The position numbers were made by a program, and so were the translations under genes. The notes below the pieces were generated by a model. The model ran no database searches. It saw only the letters and a program-made list of their open reading frames with translations, and was not told the DNA's origin. DNA of 64,000 nucleotides, taken from NCBI GenBank assembly GCA_947044365.1, contig OX345638.1:3305201-3369200 (forward strand). The letters run 5' to 3'. Each line of letters starts with the position of its first letter. Within the stretch, counting starts at the first letter, position 1. Below, one piece after another: positions 50,201-62,700 of the stretch. This DNA is from Petrosia ficiformis. Lineage: Eukaryota; Porifera; Demospongiae; Haplosclerida; Petrosiidae.

Positions 50201-53200
50201 CTCCCTGAGTCTAATGAGTCTCTATGAGTCTCATGAGTCCCCATGACTCTCTATGATTCTCATGAGTCTCATGAGTCCGCAGTAGTTTGAGTCTCATGAA
50301 TTTCCAGAAGTCTCTATAAATCTCATGAGTCTCATGATTCCCCAGTAGACTCCCTGAGTCTCAAGAGTCTCCATTAGTCTCCCTGAATCTCATGAGTCCG
50401 TAGTCATGATTCCACAGTAGTCTTTCTGAGTCTCATGAGTCTCTGAGTCTCATGAGTCCCCTTTAGTCTTTATTTGTATCACGAGTCTCATGAGCCCAAG
50501 CAGTCTCCCTGAGTCTCATGAGTCTTCATTAGTCTCGCTGAGTCTCACGATTCCCCTGTAGTTCCCCTGAGTCTCTTGAGTCTCCATTAGTCTACCTTAG
50601 TCTCATGAAAATAATAAAGACTACTGTGGACTCACGAGACTCATGAGTATCACAGAGACTCATGGGGACTCATGAGACTCAGGGACTCTAATGGAAACTC
50701 ATGAGACTAAGGGAGACTACTGGGAACTCATGAGACTCAGCGAACCTAATGGAGACTCATGAGACTCAGGGACACTACTGGGGACCAATGAGACTCATAG
50801 AAACCGCTGGGGACTCTTGAGACTCAAAAAGACTACTGTGGACTCATGATACTATTGAGAATCATAGAGACGCATGGGGAATCATGAGACTCAGGGAGAC
50901 TAATGGAGACTCATGAGGCTCAGTGAGACTGCTGGGGATTCCTGAGACTCAGAAAGACTACATGGGACTCTTAGACTTTGGTAGACTAATGGAGACTCAT
51001 GACATGCAGGGAGACTGCTGGAGACTCACGAGTCTCAGGGAGACTACTGGTGACTCATGAGACTCAGAGTCTGCTGGGGACTTTTGAGACTCAGCGTGCC
51101 TAATTGGGACTCATGAGACTCAGGGAGACTAATGGAGAATCATGACACTGAGAATGTCTGCTGTGGACTCTTGATACTCATGAGAATCATAAAGACTCAC
51201 GAGACTCATGAGACACATAGAGGCTTCTGGGGACTCATGAGACTCAGACTACTCTGGACTCATGTGACCTATGAAAATCATAGAGACTCTGGGGACTCAT
51301 GAAATTCATGGAGACTAATGGAGACTCATGAGACTCAGAGAGACTACTGGGTACTCATGAGTCCCCTTTATTCTTTATTAGTTTCCTGAGTCTCATGTGT
51401 CCCCAGTAGACTAACGGAGTCTCATGATTCTCCATTAGTCTCCCTGAGTGTCATGAGTCCTCATTAGTCTATGATTCTCATGAGACTCATGAGTCCACAG
51501 TATTCTTCCTGAGTGTCAGCATTGTCCAGCAGTTTCCATGAGTCTCACGAGTCTATATGAAACTCTGAGTCTCATGAGTCTCATGTGTCCATAATAGTCT
51601 CTCTGAGTCTCATGAGTCTCCATTCGTGTACCTGAGTCTCATGATTCCACAGTCGTCTCTGAGTCTCACGAGTCCCCCGTAGTCTCCCAGAGTCTCACGA
51701 GTCTCCAGTAGTCTACCTGAGTCTGATGAGTCCACAGTAGTCTCTTTGAGTCTCATGAGTTCCCAGCAGTCTCTATGAGACTCATGCGACCCCAGTAGTT
51801 TCTCTGAGCTTCAAGAGTCCCCAGCAGTCTCCCTGAGTCTCAAGAGTTTCCATTAGTCTCCCTGAGTTTCATGATTCCCCATGAGTCTCTATGCTTCTCA
51901 TGAGTATCATTAGTCCACAGTAGTCTTTCTGAGTCTCATGAGTCCCCAGCAGTCTCTATGAGTCTCATGAGTCCCCAGTAGTCTCACTGAGTTTCATGAG
52001 TCTCCATTAGTCTTGCTGAGTTTCATGAGTCTCCAGTAATCTCTTTGAGTTTCATGAGTTCCCCGCAGTCTCTATGAGTCTCATGATTCTCCAGTAGTCT
52101 CCTTGAGTCTCATGAGTCTCCATTAGTCTCCCTGATTCTCACGAGTCCCCACAAGTCTCTATGATTCTCATGAGTCTCATGAGTCCCAAGTAGTCTCCCT
52201 GAGTCTCATGAGTCTCCATTAGCCTCGCTGAGTCTCATGAGTTCCCAGTAGTCTTTTTGATTCTCATGAATTCCCAGCTGTCTTTATGAGTCTCATGAGT
52301 ACCCAGTAGTCTCTCTGAGTCTCATGAATCTCCATTAGTCTCCCTGTGTTTCATGATTCCCAATGAGTCTCTATGCTTCTCATGAGTATCATTAATCCAC
52401 AGTAGTCTTTCTGAGTCTCATGAGTCCCCAGCAGTCTCTATGAGTCTCATGAGTCTCCATTAGTCTTGCTGAGTCTCATGAGTCCCCAGTAGTCTCCCTG
52501 AGTCTCATGAATCTCAATTAGTCTACCTGTGTCTCATAAGTCTCAAGTAGTCTTTTTGACACTCATGAATACCCAGCAGTCTTAATGAGACTCATGAGTC
52601 CACAGTAGTTTGAGTCTCATGAGTCCCCAGAAGTCTCTATAAGTCTGATGAGTCTCATGAGTGCCCAGTAGTCTCCCTGAGTCTCATGAGTCTCCATTAG
52701 TCTCCCTGAGTCTCATGAGTCCCTATTCATGATTCCACATTAGTCTTTCTGAGTCTCATGAGTGTCTGAGTCTCATGATTTCCCTTTAGTTTGTATTAGT
52801 ATCATGAGTCTCATGAGCCCAAGAGGTTTCACTGAGTCTCATGAGTCTCCATTAGTCTACCTGAGTCTCATGAAACTAATAAAGATTACTGTGGACTCAT
52901 GAGACTCATGAGACTCTTAGAGACTCATAGGGACTCATGAGAATCAGGGAGACTAATGGAGGCTCATGATACTCAGGGAAACTACTGGGTACTCATGAGA
53001 CTCATAGACCATGCTTGGGACTCATGAGATCAAAGAGACTACTGGAGACTCATGAGACTCAGGTGGACAAATGGAGACTCAAGAGACTCAGGGAGACTAC
53101 TGGGGACTCATGAGACTCAGCGAGATTAATGGATACTCATGTGACTCAGGCAGACTACTTGGGACTCATGAGACTCATGAGAATCATAGAGACTCATGGT

Positions 53201-55366
53201 GACTCATGATTCAACAGTAGTTATTCTGAGTCTCCTGAGACTCTCTAGTCCCCTTTCGTCTTTATTAGTGTCATGAGTCTCATGAGTCCCAAGCAGACTT
53301 TATTAGTATCATGAGTTTCATGAGCCCCAAGTAGTCTCCCTGTGTCTCATGAGTCTTCATTAGTCTCGCTGAGTCTCATGAGTCCCCAGAACTCTCCCTG
53401 TGTCTCATAAATCTCCATTAATCTACCTGAGTCTCATTAGTCTCCAGTAGTCTCTTTGAGTTTCATGAGTTCCAAGAAGTCTCTATGAGTCTCATGATAC
53501 TCCAGTAGTCTGCTTGAGTCTTATGAGTCTCCATTAGTCTCCCTGAGTCTCACGAGTCCCTGTGAGTTTTTATAATTCTCATGAGTCTCCTGAGTCCCAA
53601 GTAGTCTCCCTGAGTCTCATGAGTCTCCATTAGTCTCGCTGAGTCTCATGAGTTCCCAGTAGTCTGTTTGATTCTCATGAATTCCCAGCTGTCTTTATGA
53701 GTCTCATGAGTACCCAGTAGTCTCTCTGAGTCTCATGAGTCTCCAGTAGTTTTCCTGAGTCTCAGGAGTCCCCATGAGTCTCTATGATTCTCATGAGTCT
53801 CATGAGTCCACAGAAGTCTTAGTCTCATGAGTCCCCAGAAGACTCTATGAGTCTGATGAGTCCCCAGTAGTCTCCCTGAGTCTCATGAGTCTCCATTAGT
53901 CTCCCTGAGTCTCATGATTCCCTACTCATGATTCCACAGTAGTCTTTCTGAGTCTCATGAGTCTCTGAGTCTTATGAGTCCTCTTTATTGTTTATTAGTA
54001 TCATGTGTTTCATGAGTCCCAAGTAGTCTCGCTGAGTCTCATGAGTCTCCATTAGTCCAGCTGAGTCTGATGGTTCTCCAGTACTTTCCCTAAGTCTCTT
54101 CATTCTCCATTAGTCTAACTGAGTCTCATGAGTCAACTGTAGTCTCTTTGATTCTCATGAATCCCCAGCAGTCTCTATGAGTCTCATGAGTAACCAGTAG
54201 TCTCCCTGTGTCTCATGGGTCTCATGAGTCCACAGTAGTCTCCCTGAGTCTCATGAGCCTCCATTAGTCTCTCGGATTCTCATGAGTCCTTATGAGTCTC
54301 TATGAGTCTGATGAGTCCACATGAATCTTTATTATTCTCATGAGACTCATGAGTCTACAGTAGTCTGAGTCTCATTAGTCCCCAGAAGTCTCTGTTAGTC
54401 TCATGAGTTTTCTGAGTCCACTGTAGACTCCATGATTCTCATGAGTCTCGATTAATCTCCCTGAGTCTCATGAGTTCCTACTCATGATTCTTTCTGAGTC
54501 TCATGAGACTCTGAGTCTCATGATTCCCCTTTAGTCTTTATTAGTATCATGAGTCTCATGGCCCAAGTAGTCTCCCTGAGTCTCATGAGTCTCCATTAGT
54601 CTCTCTGAGTCTCAAGATTCCCCAGCAGTTTCCCTGAGTCTCTTGAGTCTACATTAGTCTCCCTCAGTCTCATGAAACTAATGAAGAGTACTGCGGACTC
54701 ATGAGACTCATGAGAATCGTAAAGACTCGTGGAGACTCGTGAGACTCAGGGAGACTCCTGGGGACTCATGGGACTCAGCGAGACTAATGGTGACTCATGA
54801 AACTCAGGTAGACTACTGGGGACTCATGAAACTCATAGAGACTGCTGGGTGCTCATGAGACTCAGGGAAACTACTGGGGACTCATGAGACTCAAGAGACT
54901 CATAGAGACTTTGGGTGATTCATGAGACTCATTAGAATCATAGAGACTCATGGGGACTCATGACACTCTGAAAGATGACTGTCGACTCATGACAATCAGG
55001 GAGACTAATGGGGACTCATGAGTTTCTGAGACCCTTCTGAGGAATCTTGAGACTCATGGAGACTCCTGGGAAGCAGGATACTGAGAGAGACTCAAAGGGA
55101 CTCATGAGATTCAGGGAGACTAATGGGGACTCATGAGACTCAGAAAGACTGCTGTGGACTCATGAGACTCATGAGTATCACAGAGAATCATGGGGACTCA
55201 TGAGACTCAGGGAGACTAATGGAGACTCATTAGTCTCAGGGAGAATAATGGGGACTCATGAGACTCAACGAGACTAATGGAGACTCATGAGACTCAGAAA
55301 GACTACTTGGGACTCAAGGGACTCATAAGAATACTAGAGACTCAATGGGAGGCGTGAGATTCAGAG

Positions 55367-55386
55367 AGACTACTGTACAGTAGTCT
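55367..55386. repeat. Palindromic orientation switch, 20 bp
   Basis: AGACTACTGTACAGTAGTCT is a perfect 20-bp palindrome at a plus-to-minus switch. Decayed versions sit at other switches (about 1540, 28940, 31705, 34990, 38592). Confidence 0.7.
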
Positions 55387-56742
55387 GTTTGAGACTCATG
55401 AGACCCCAGCGGTCTCCATGAGTCTCAGGAGTCTCCCTGAATTTCACGAGTCTGCATTAGTCTCCCTGAGTCTCATGAGTCCCAATGAGTTTATGAATCT
55501 CATGAGTCCACAGTAGTCTGAGTCTCCTGAGTTCCCAAAATTTCTTATGAGTCTCATGAGTCTCCCGAATCCCCAGGAGTTTCCCTGAGTCTCAAGAGTC
55601 TCCATTATTCTTACTGAGTCGCATGAGTCCCTACTCATGATTCCACAGTAGCCTTTCTGAGTCTCATGAGTCTCTGAGTCTCATGACTCCCCTTTAGTTT
55701 TTATTTGTATCATGAGTCTCATGAGCCATAGTAGTCTCTCTGAGTCTCATGAGTCTCCATTAGTCTACATAAGTCTCATGAGTCTACAGCAGTCTCTTTG
55801 ATTCTCATGAATCCCCAGCAGTCTCTATGAGTCTCATGAGTAACTAGTAGTCTCTCTGAGTCTCATGCATCTCATGAGTCCCAAATAGTCTCCCTGAGTC
55901 TCATGAGCCTCCTTTAGTCTCTCTGATTCTTATGAGTCTCTATGAGTCTCATGAGTCCCCACGAGTCTCTATGATTCTCATGAGTCTCATGAGTCTACAG
56001 TAGTCTGAGTCTCATGAGTCTCCAGAAGTCTCTCTGAGTCTCATGAGTCTCATGATTCCCCAGTAGACTCCCTGAGTCTCATGAGTCTTCATTATTCTCC
56101 CTGAGTCTCATGAGCCCCTACTCATGATTCCACAGTAGTCTTTCTGAGTCTCATGAGTCTCTGAGTCTCATGAGTCCCATTTAGTCTTTATTAGTATCAT
56201 GAGTCTCATGAGCCCAAGTAGTCTCCCTGAGTCTCATGAGTCTCCATTAGTCTCGCTGAGTCTCCCTTAGTCTGAGGAAACTAATAAAAACTACTGTGGA
56301 CTCATGAGTCTCATGAGACTCATAAAAACTCATAGGGACTCATGAGAATCAGGGAGACTAATGGAGGCTCATGAGACTCAGAAAGACTGCTGTGGACTCA
56401 TGAGATTCATGAGTATCACAGAGAATCATGGGGACTCATGAGACTCAGGGAGACTAAAGGAGTCTCATTAGACTCAGGGAGAATAATGGGGACTCATGAC
56501 ACTCAACGAGACTAATGGAGACTCATGAGACTCAGGGACACAACTGGGGATTAATGAAATTCATAGAGACAGATGGGGACTCATGAGACTCAGAAAGACT
56601 ACTTTGGACACATGATACTCCTGAGATCATAGAGACTCATGGGGAATCATGAGACTCAGGGAGGCTATTGGAGACTGTTGAGACTCAGGGAGACTACTGG
56701 GGACTCATGAGACTCATAGAAACAGCTGGGGACTCGTGAGGC

Positions 56743-59700
56743 AGACACCTTATGGGTCATTTTGGAGTACTAATGGGTCGTAGTGGACTCCACATGTGTA
56801 CCATTGGATTCGTAATTCGTCCTTGTGGACTCCTTATAGGTCCTAGTGGACTCCTAATCGGTCCTAGTGGACTCCTTATTGATCCTAGTGGAGTCCTATT
56901 GGGCCCTAATGGACTCCTATTGGGTCCTAGTGGACTCCTTATGGGTCTTATTGGACATCTAATGGCTCCTAGCGCACTTCTAATGGGTCCTAGAGGACTC
57001 CTATTGGGTCCTGGTGGACTCCTATTGGGTCCTCGTGGACACCATAAGGGTCCTAGTGGATTCTTAATGGGTCTGAGTGGAATCCTTTTGGGTCATAATG
57101 GACTCCTTTTGGGATCAAGTGGAATCATAATCGGTCCTAGTGGACTCCTAATGGGTCCTAGTGGACTCATAATGGGTCCTATTGGACTCCTAACGAGTCC
57201 TAGTGGACTCCTTATTGATACTATAGGACACCTAATGGGTCCGAGTGGACTCCAAATGTGTCCTATTGGATTCCTATTTCGTCCTAGTGGAGGACCTAGT
57301 GTACTCCTAATCGGTCCTAGTGGACTCCTTATTGGTCCAAGTGGAGCTCCTATTGGGTCCTAGGGGACTCCTTATGGGTCCTATTGGACACCGAATGGGT
57401 CCTAGCGCACTCCTAATGGGTCCTAGCAAACTCCTTTTGCGTCCTGGTGGACTCCTATTGGGTCCTCTTGGACACCATATGGGTCCAAGTGGATTCATAC
57501 TGGGTCCTAGTGGACTCCTAATGGGTCCTAGTGGACTCCTTATTTGTCCTAGTGGACTCCATATTGGTACTAGTGGACTCCTAATGGGTCCTAGTGGACT
57601 CCTTAGGGGTCCTATTGGACACCTAACGGGTCCTATTGGACTCCTAATGGGTCCTAGTGGACTCCTTATTTGTCCTAGTGGACACCTTATGGGTCATAGT
57701 GAACTACTAATGGGTACTAGTGGACTCCTAGTCGGTCGTAGTGGACTCCTCATCGGTTCTAGTGGACTCCTAATTGGTCCTAGTGTACTCTTATAGGGTC
57801 CTATTGGACTCCTTGTCGGTCCTAGTGGACTCTTACTTGGTCCTAGTGGACTCTTTATTGGTCTTATTATACTCCTATTGGGTCAAATGGACTCCTAATG
57901 GGTTCTATTAAACTCTTAATGGGTCCTAGCGCACTCCTAATGGGTCCTAGTGGACTCCTATTTGGTCCTAGTGGACTTCTTATGGGTCTTAGTGGACTCC
58001 TAATCGGTCGTAATGGAATCCTCATCGGTTCTATTGAACTCCTTGTGGGTCCTAGTGAACTCCTAATCGGTCCTAGTGGATTCCTTGTTTGTCCTAGTGG
58101 ACTCCTTATGGGTCCTAGTGGACTTTTAATGGGTCCTAGTGGACTCCTATCTGCTTATGGGTCTTAGTGGACTCCTAATCGGTCGTAGTGGACTCCTAAT
58201 TGGTTCTAGTGGACTCCTAATGGGTCCTAGAGGAATCTTAATTGGTCCTTGTGGACTCCTCATTGGTCCTAGTAGACTCTTTTTGGGTCATATTGGACTC
58301 CTAATGGGTGCAAGTGGAGTTCTATTGTGTCATAATGGACTACTTTTGGGATCTAGTGGAATCATAATGTGTTATAGTGGATTCCCATTGGGTACTAGTG
58401 GACTCCTTATGGGTCCTAGTGGACTCCTATTGGGTCCTATTGGACTCCTATTGGGTCCTAGCGGACTCCTAATTGGTCCTAGTGGACACATAATGTGTCT
58501 TAGTGGACTACTATTTTGTCCTAATGCACTTCTAATGGGTCCTAGTGGACTCCTAATGGGTGCAAGTGGAGTCCTATTGTGGCATAATCGACTCCTTTTG
58601 GGATCTAGTGGAATCATAATGTGTAATAGTGGATTCCCATTGGGTACTAGTGGACTCCTTATGGGTCCTAGTGGACTCATATTGGGTCGTAGTGGACTCC
58701 TAATGGGTCATGGTGGACTCCTTATTCGTCCTAGTGGACACCTAATGGGTCCTAGGGGACTCCTAATTGGTCCTAGTGGAATCATAATGGGTCTTAGCGG
58801 ACTCCTATTTTGTCCTAGTGGAATCGTAAAGGGTCCTAGAGGACGCATAATGAGTGTTATTGGAATCCTGTTGGGTTCCAATGGACACCTTTTGGGATCT
58901 ACGGGAATCAAAATGGGTCCTAGTGGACTCCTAATGGGTCCTAGAGGACTCCTATTGGGTCCTAGTGGACTCCTAATTTGTCCTAGAGGACTCATAGTGG
59001 ACTCCATTTGGGTCCTAATGGACTCCTTTGGGGATCTAAATGAGTACAATTGGAATCTTATTGTGTCGTAGTGAACTCATATGGGTCCATATGGATCCTT
59101 TTGGGTTCTAGTGGACTACTATTGTGTCCTAGTGGAGTCCTATTGAGTCCTAGCGGACGCCTTATGGGTACTAGTGGACCCCTATTGGGTCCTAGTGGAT
59201 TCCTTATGGGTACTAGTGGACTCCTAATTGGTCATACTGGATTCATAATGGGTATACTATAGGGGTCATATTGGGTCCTAAGGGACACTTTTTAGGTCCT
59301 AGTGGACTCCTATTGGTACTCCATATGGGTGCTAGTGGACTTTTTATGGGTCCTATTGGACATCTAATTGGTCCTAGCGCACTTCTAATGGTCCTAGTGG
59401 ACTCCTTTTGGGTCCTGGTGGACTCCTATTGGGTCCTCGTGGACAACATAAGGGTCCTAGTGGATTCATACTGTGTCCTAGTAGACTCCTAATGGGTCCT
59501 AGTGGACTCCTAATTGGTCCTAGTGGACTCCTAATGGGTAATTGTGGAGTCCTATGGTGTCATATTGGACTCCTAATTGGTCTTAGTGGACTCCAAATGG
59601 GTCCTAGTGAACTGCTTATGGGTTTTATGGACTTCTATTGGGTCCTAGTGGACTCCTAATGGGTCCTAGTAGAGGTCCTAGTGGACTCCTAATTGTTCCG

Positions 59701-62700
59701 AGTGGACAAAATAGGAGTCCACTAAGACCCATTATGAAATGGGTCTTAGTGGACTCCTATTTTGTCCTTGTGCACTCATAAAGGGTCATAGTGGACTCCT
59801 TATTCGCCCTAGTGGACACCTAATGGGTCCTAGTGGACTCCTATTGGGTCCTAGTGGACTCCTAATTGGTCCTAGGGGACTCATAATGGGTCTTAGCGGA
59901 CTCCTATTTTGTCCTAGTGGACTCGTAAAGGGTCCTAGAGGACGCATAATGCGTGTTATTGGACTCCTGTTGGATTCTAATGCACTCCTTTTGGGATCTA
60001 GGGGAATCAAAATGGGTCCTAATGGACTCCTAATGGGTCCTAGAGGACTCCTATTTTGTCCTAGTGGACTCCTAATTTGTCCTAGAGGACTAATGGACTC
60101 CTTTGTGGATCTATTGGAGTCATAATGGGCACCATTGTAATCTTATTGGGTCGTAGTGAACTCCTATGGGTCCATATGGATCCTTTTGTTGTCTAGTGGA
60201 CTACTATTGTTTCCTAGTGCAGTCCTATTGAGTCCTAGCGGACGATTTATGGGTACTTGTGGACCCTTTTCGGGTCCTAGTGGATTCCTTATGGGTACTA
60301 GTGGACTCCTAAATGGTCATACTGGATTCATAATGGGTCTTATTGTTATACTATAGGGTCATAATGGACTCATATTGGGTCCTAATTGACACCTATTGGG
60401 TCCTAGTGGACTCCTATTGGTACTCCATATGGGTCATAGTGGAGTCCTATTGGGTCTTATTGGACACCTAATGGGTCTTAGTGGACTCCTTATTGGTCCT
60501 AGTGGACTCCATATGGGTCCTAGTGGAGTCCTATTGGATCCTATTTGACTCCTAATGGGTCCTAGTGGACACCTAGTTGGTCGGAGTGGACTCGTTATGG
60601 GTCTTAAAGGATTCCTAATGGGTCGTAGTGGACTCTTTTTGGGTCCTAGTGGATTCCTAATGGGTGTGAATGGACTTCTTTTGGGTCCTAATGGACTCCT
60701 TTTGGGATCTAGTGGAATCATAATCGATCCTCATGGACACTTTATGGGTCCTAGTGGACTCCTAATATGTCCTAGTGGACTCCTTAAGGGTCATAGAGGA
60801 CTACTAATGGGTCATAGTGGACTCCTAATGGGTCCTAGTTGACTCCTTATTTGTACTCGTTATGGATCCTAGTTGCGTCCTAGATGACTCATATTGGGTC
60901 CTAGTGGATAACTTATGGGTCCAAGTGGACTCCAAAAGTGTCCTATTTGATTCCTATTTGGTCCTAGTGGACTCCTAATGGGTCCTAGTGGACTCCCATT
61001 GTGTCCTAGTGGACTCATTATGGGTATTAGTGGACTCCTATTGGGTCTTAGTGGATTCCTAACGGGTGTGAGTGGATTCCTTTTGGGTCCTAATGGACTC
61101 ATTTTGGGATCTAGTGGAGTCCTATTGGGTCCTCCTGGACACCTTATGGGTCGAAATGGAATCCTAATGTGTCCTAGTGGACTCCTTATTGGTCCTAGTG
61201 GACTCCTATTGGGTTCTGGTGAACTCCTATTGGGTCCTCGTGGACACCATACGGGTCCTGGTGGATTCTTAATGGATCTGGGTGGAATCCTTTTGGGTAC
61301 TAATGGACTCCTTTTGGGATCAAGTGGAATCATAATCTGTCCTAGTGGACTCCCACAGGGTCCTAGTGGACTTATAATGGGTCCTATTGGACTCCTAACG
61401 GGTCCTAGTGGAGTCCTAATGGGTCCTATTTGACTCGTAATGACTCCTAGTGGACTCCTTAAGGGTCCTCGTGGAGTCTTATTGGGTCGTAGTAGACTCC
61501 TTATGGGTCATTTTGGAGTACTAATGGGTCGTAGTGGACTCCAAATGTGTCCTATTGGATTCGTAATTCGTCCTAGTGGACTCCTTATAGGTCCTAGTGG
61601 ACTCCTAATCAGTCCTAGTGGACTCCTTATTGATCCTAGTGGAGTCCTATTGGGCCCTACTGGACTCCTATTGGGTCCTAGTGGACTCCTTATGGGTCCC
61701 AATGGACATCTAATGGGTCCTAGTGCACTCCTAATGGGTCCTAGAGGACTCCTACTGGGTCCTGGGGGACTCCTATTGGGTCCTAGTGGACTCATAATGG
61801 GTCCTATTGGACTCCTAACGGGTCCTATTGGACTCCTAATGGGTCCTAGTGGACTTCTTATTTGTCCTAGTGGACTCCTTATTGGCACTAGTGGACTCCT
61901 ATTGGGTCCTAGTGGAGGTCCTATTGGACACCTAATGGGTCGTAGCGCACTCCTAATGGGTCCTAGGGGATTCCTTATTTGTCTTAGTGGACTCCTTATG
62001 GGTCATAGTGGACTACTAATGGATCCTAGTGGACTCCTAATTCGCCCTTGTGGACTCCTTATGGGTCCTAGTGGACTCCTGATCGGTCGTAGTGGACTCC
62101 TCATCGGTTCTAGCGGACTCCTAATTGGTCCAAGTGGACTCTTATAGGGTCCTAGTGGACTCCTAATAGGTCCTAGTGGTCTCCTTATTGGTCCTAGTTG
62201 ACACCGATGGGGTCCTAGTGGACTCCTTCGGGGTGCTAGGGGACAGCTAATCGGTCCTAGTGGACTCCTTATTTGTCCTAGTGGACACCGATGGGGTCCT
62301 AGTGGACTCCTTATGGGTCCAGTGGACTCCTAATACGTCCTAGTGGACACCTTATGGGTACAAGTGGACCCAAAAAGGTCCTAGTGGAATCCTAATTGGT
62401 CTTAGTGGACTCCAATTGGGTCCTAGTGAACTCCTTATGGGTCCTATGGACTCCTATTGGGTCCTATTGGACTCCTATTGGGTCCTAGCGGACTCCTAAT
62501 TGGTCCTAGTGGACACATAATGGGTCTTAGTGGACTCCTATTTTGTCCTAATGCACTTCTAATGGGTCCTAGTGGACTCCTAATGGGTGCAAGTGGAGTC
62601 CTATTGTGGCATAATCGACTCCTTCTGGGATCTAGTGGAATCATAATGTGTTATAGTGGATTCCCATTGGGTACTAGTGGACTCCTTATGGGTCGTAGTG

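Larger units (their letters stand above)
27673..56742. repeat. 29-bp satellite (satellite 1), right block, alternating orientation
   Basis: Same unit as 1-6376, about 29 kb, no gene. Approximate orientation switches: + to 28046, - to 28502, + to 28944, - to 29324, + to 30368, - to 30460, + to 31711, - to 32092, + to 33135, - to 33232, + to 34310, - to 34648, + to 35000, - to 35897, + to 37035, - to 37190, + to 38595, - to 39365, + to 39728, - to 40410, + to 41198, - to 42405, + to 44250, - to 45160, + to 45668, - to 45868, + to 47788, - to 48930, + to 49662, - to 50608, + to 51348, - to 52868, + to 53208, - to 54676, + to 55376, - to 56276, + to 56742. Switch points recur with conserved words (gaaactaataaagactactg at - to +; tactgtacagtagtc or catgattccacagtagtc at + to -). 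Confidence 0.92.

Noticed and set aside
58139..59071. 310-codon open frame of MGPSGLL-type heptads, with similar frames at 56752, 57320, 61440, 62908 and on the minus strand
   Set aside because: It is a translation of the 21-bp satellite; a stop-free unit that is a multiple of three stays open in several frames on both strands. No start context, intron or domain.
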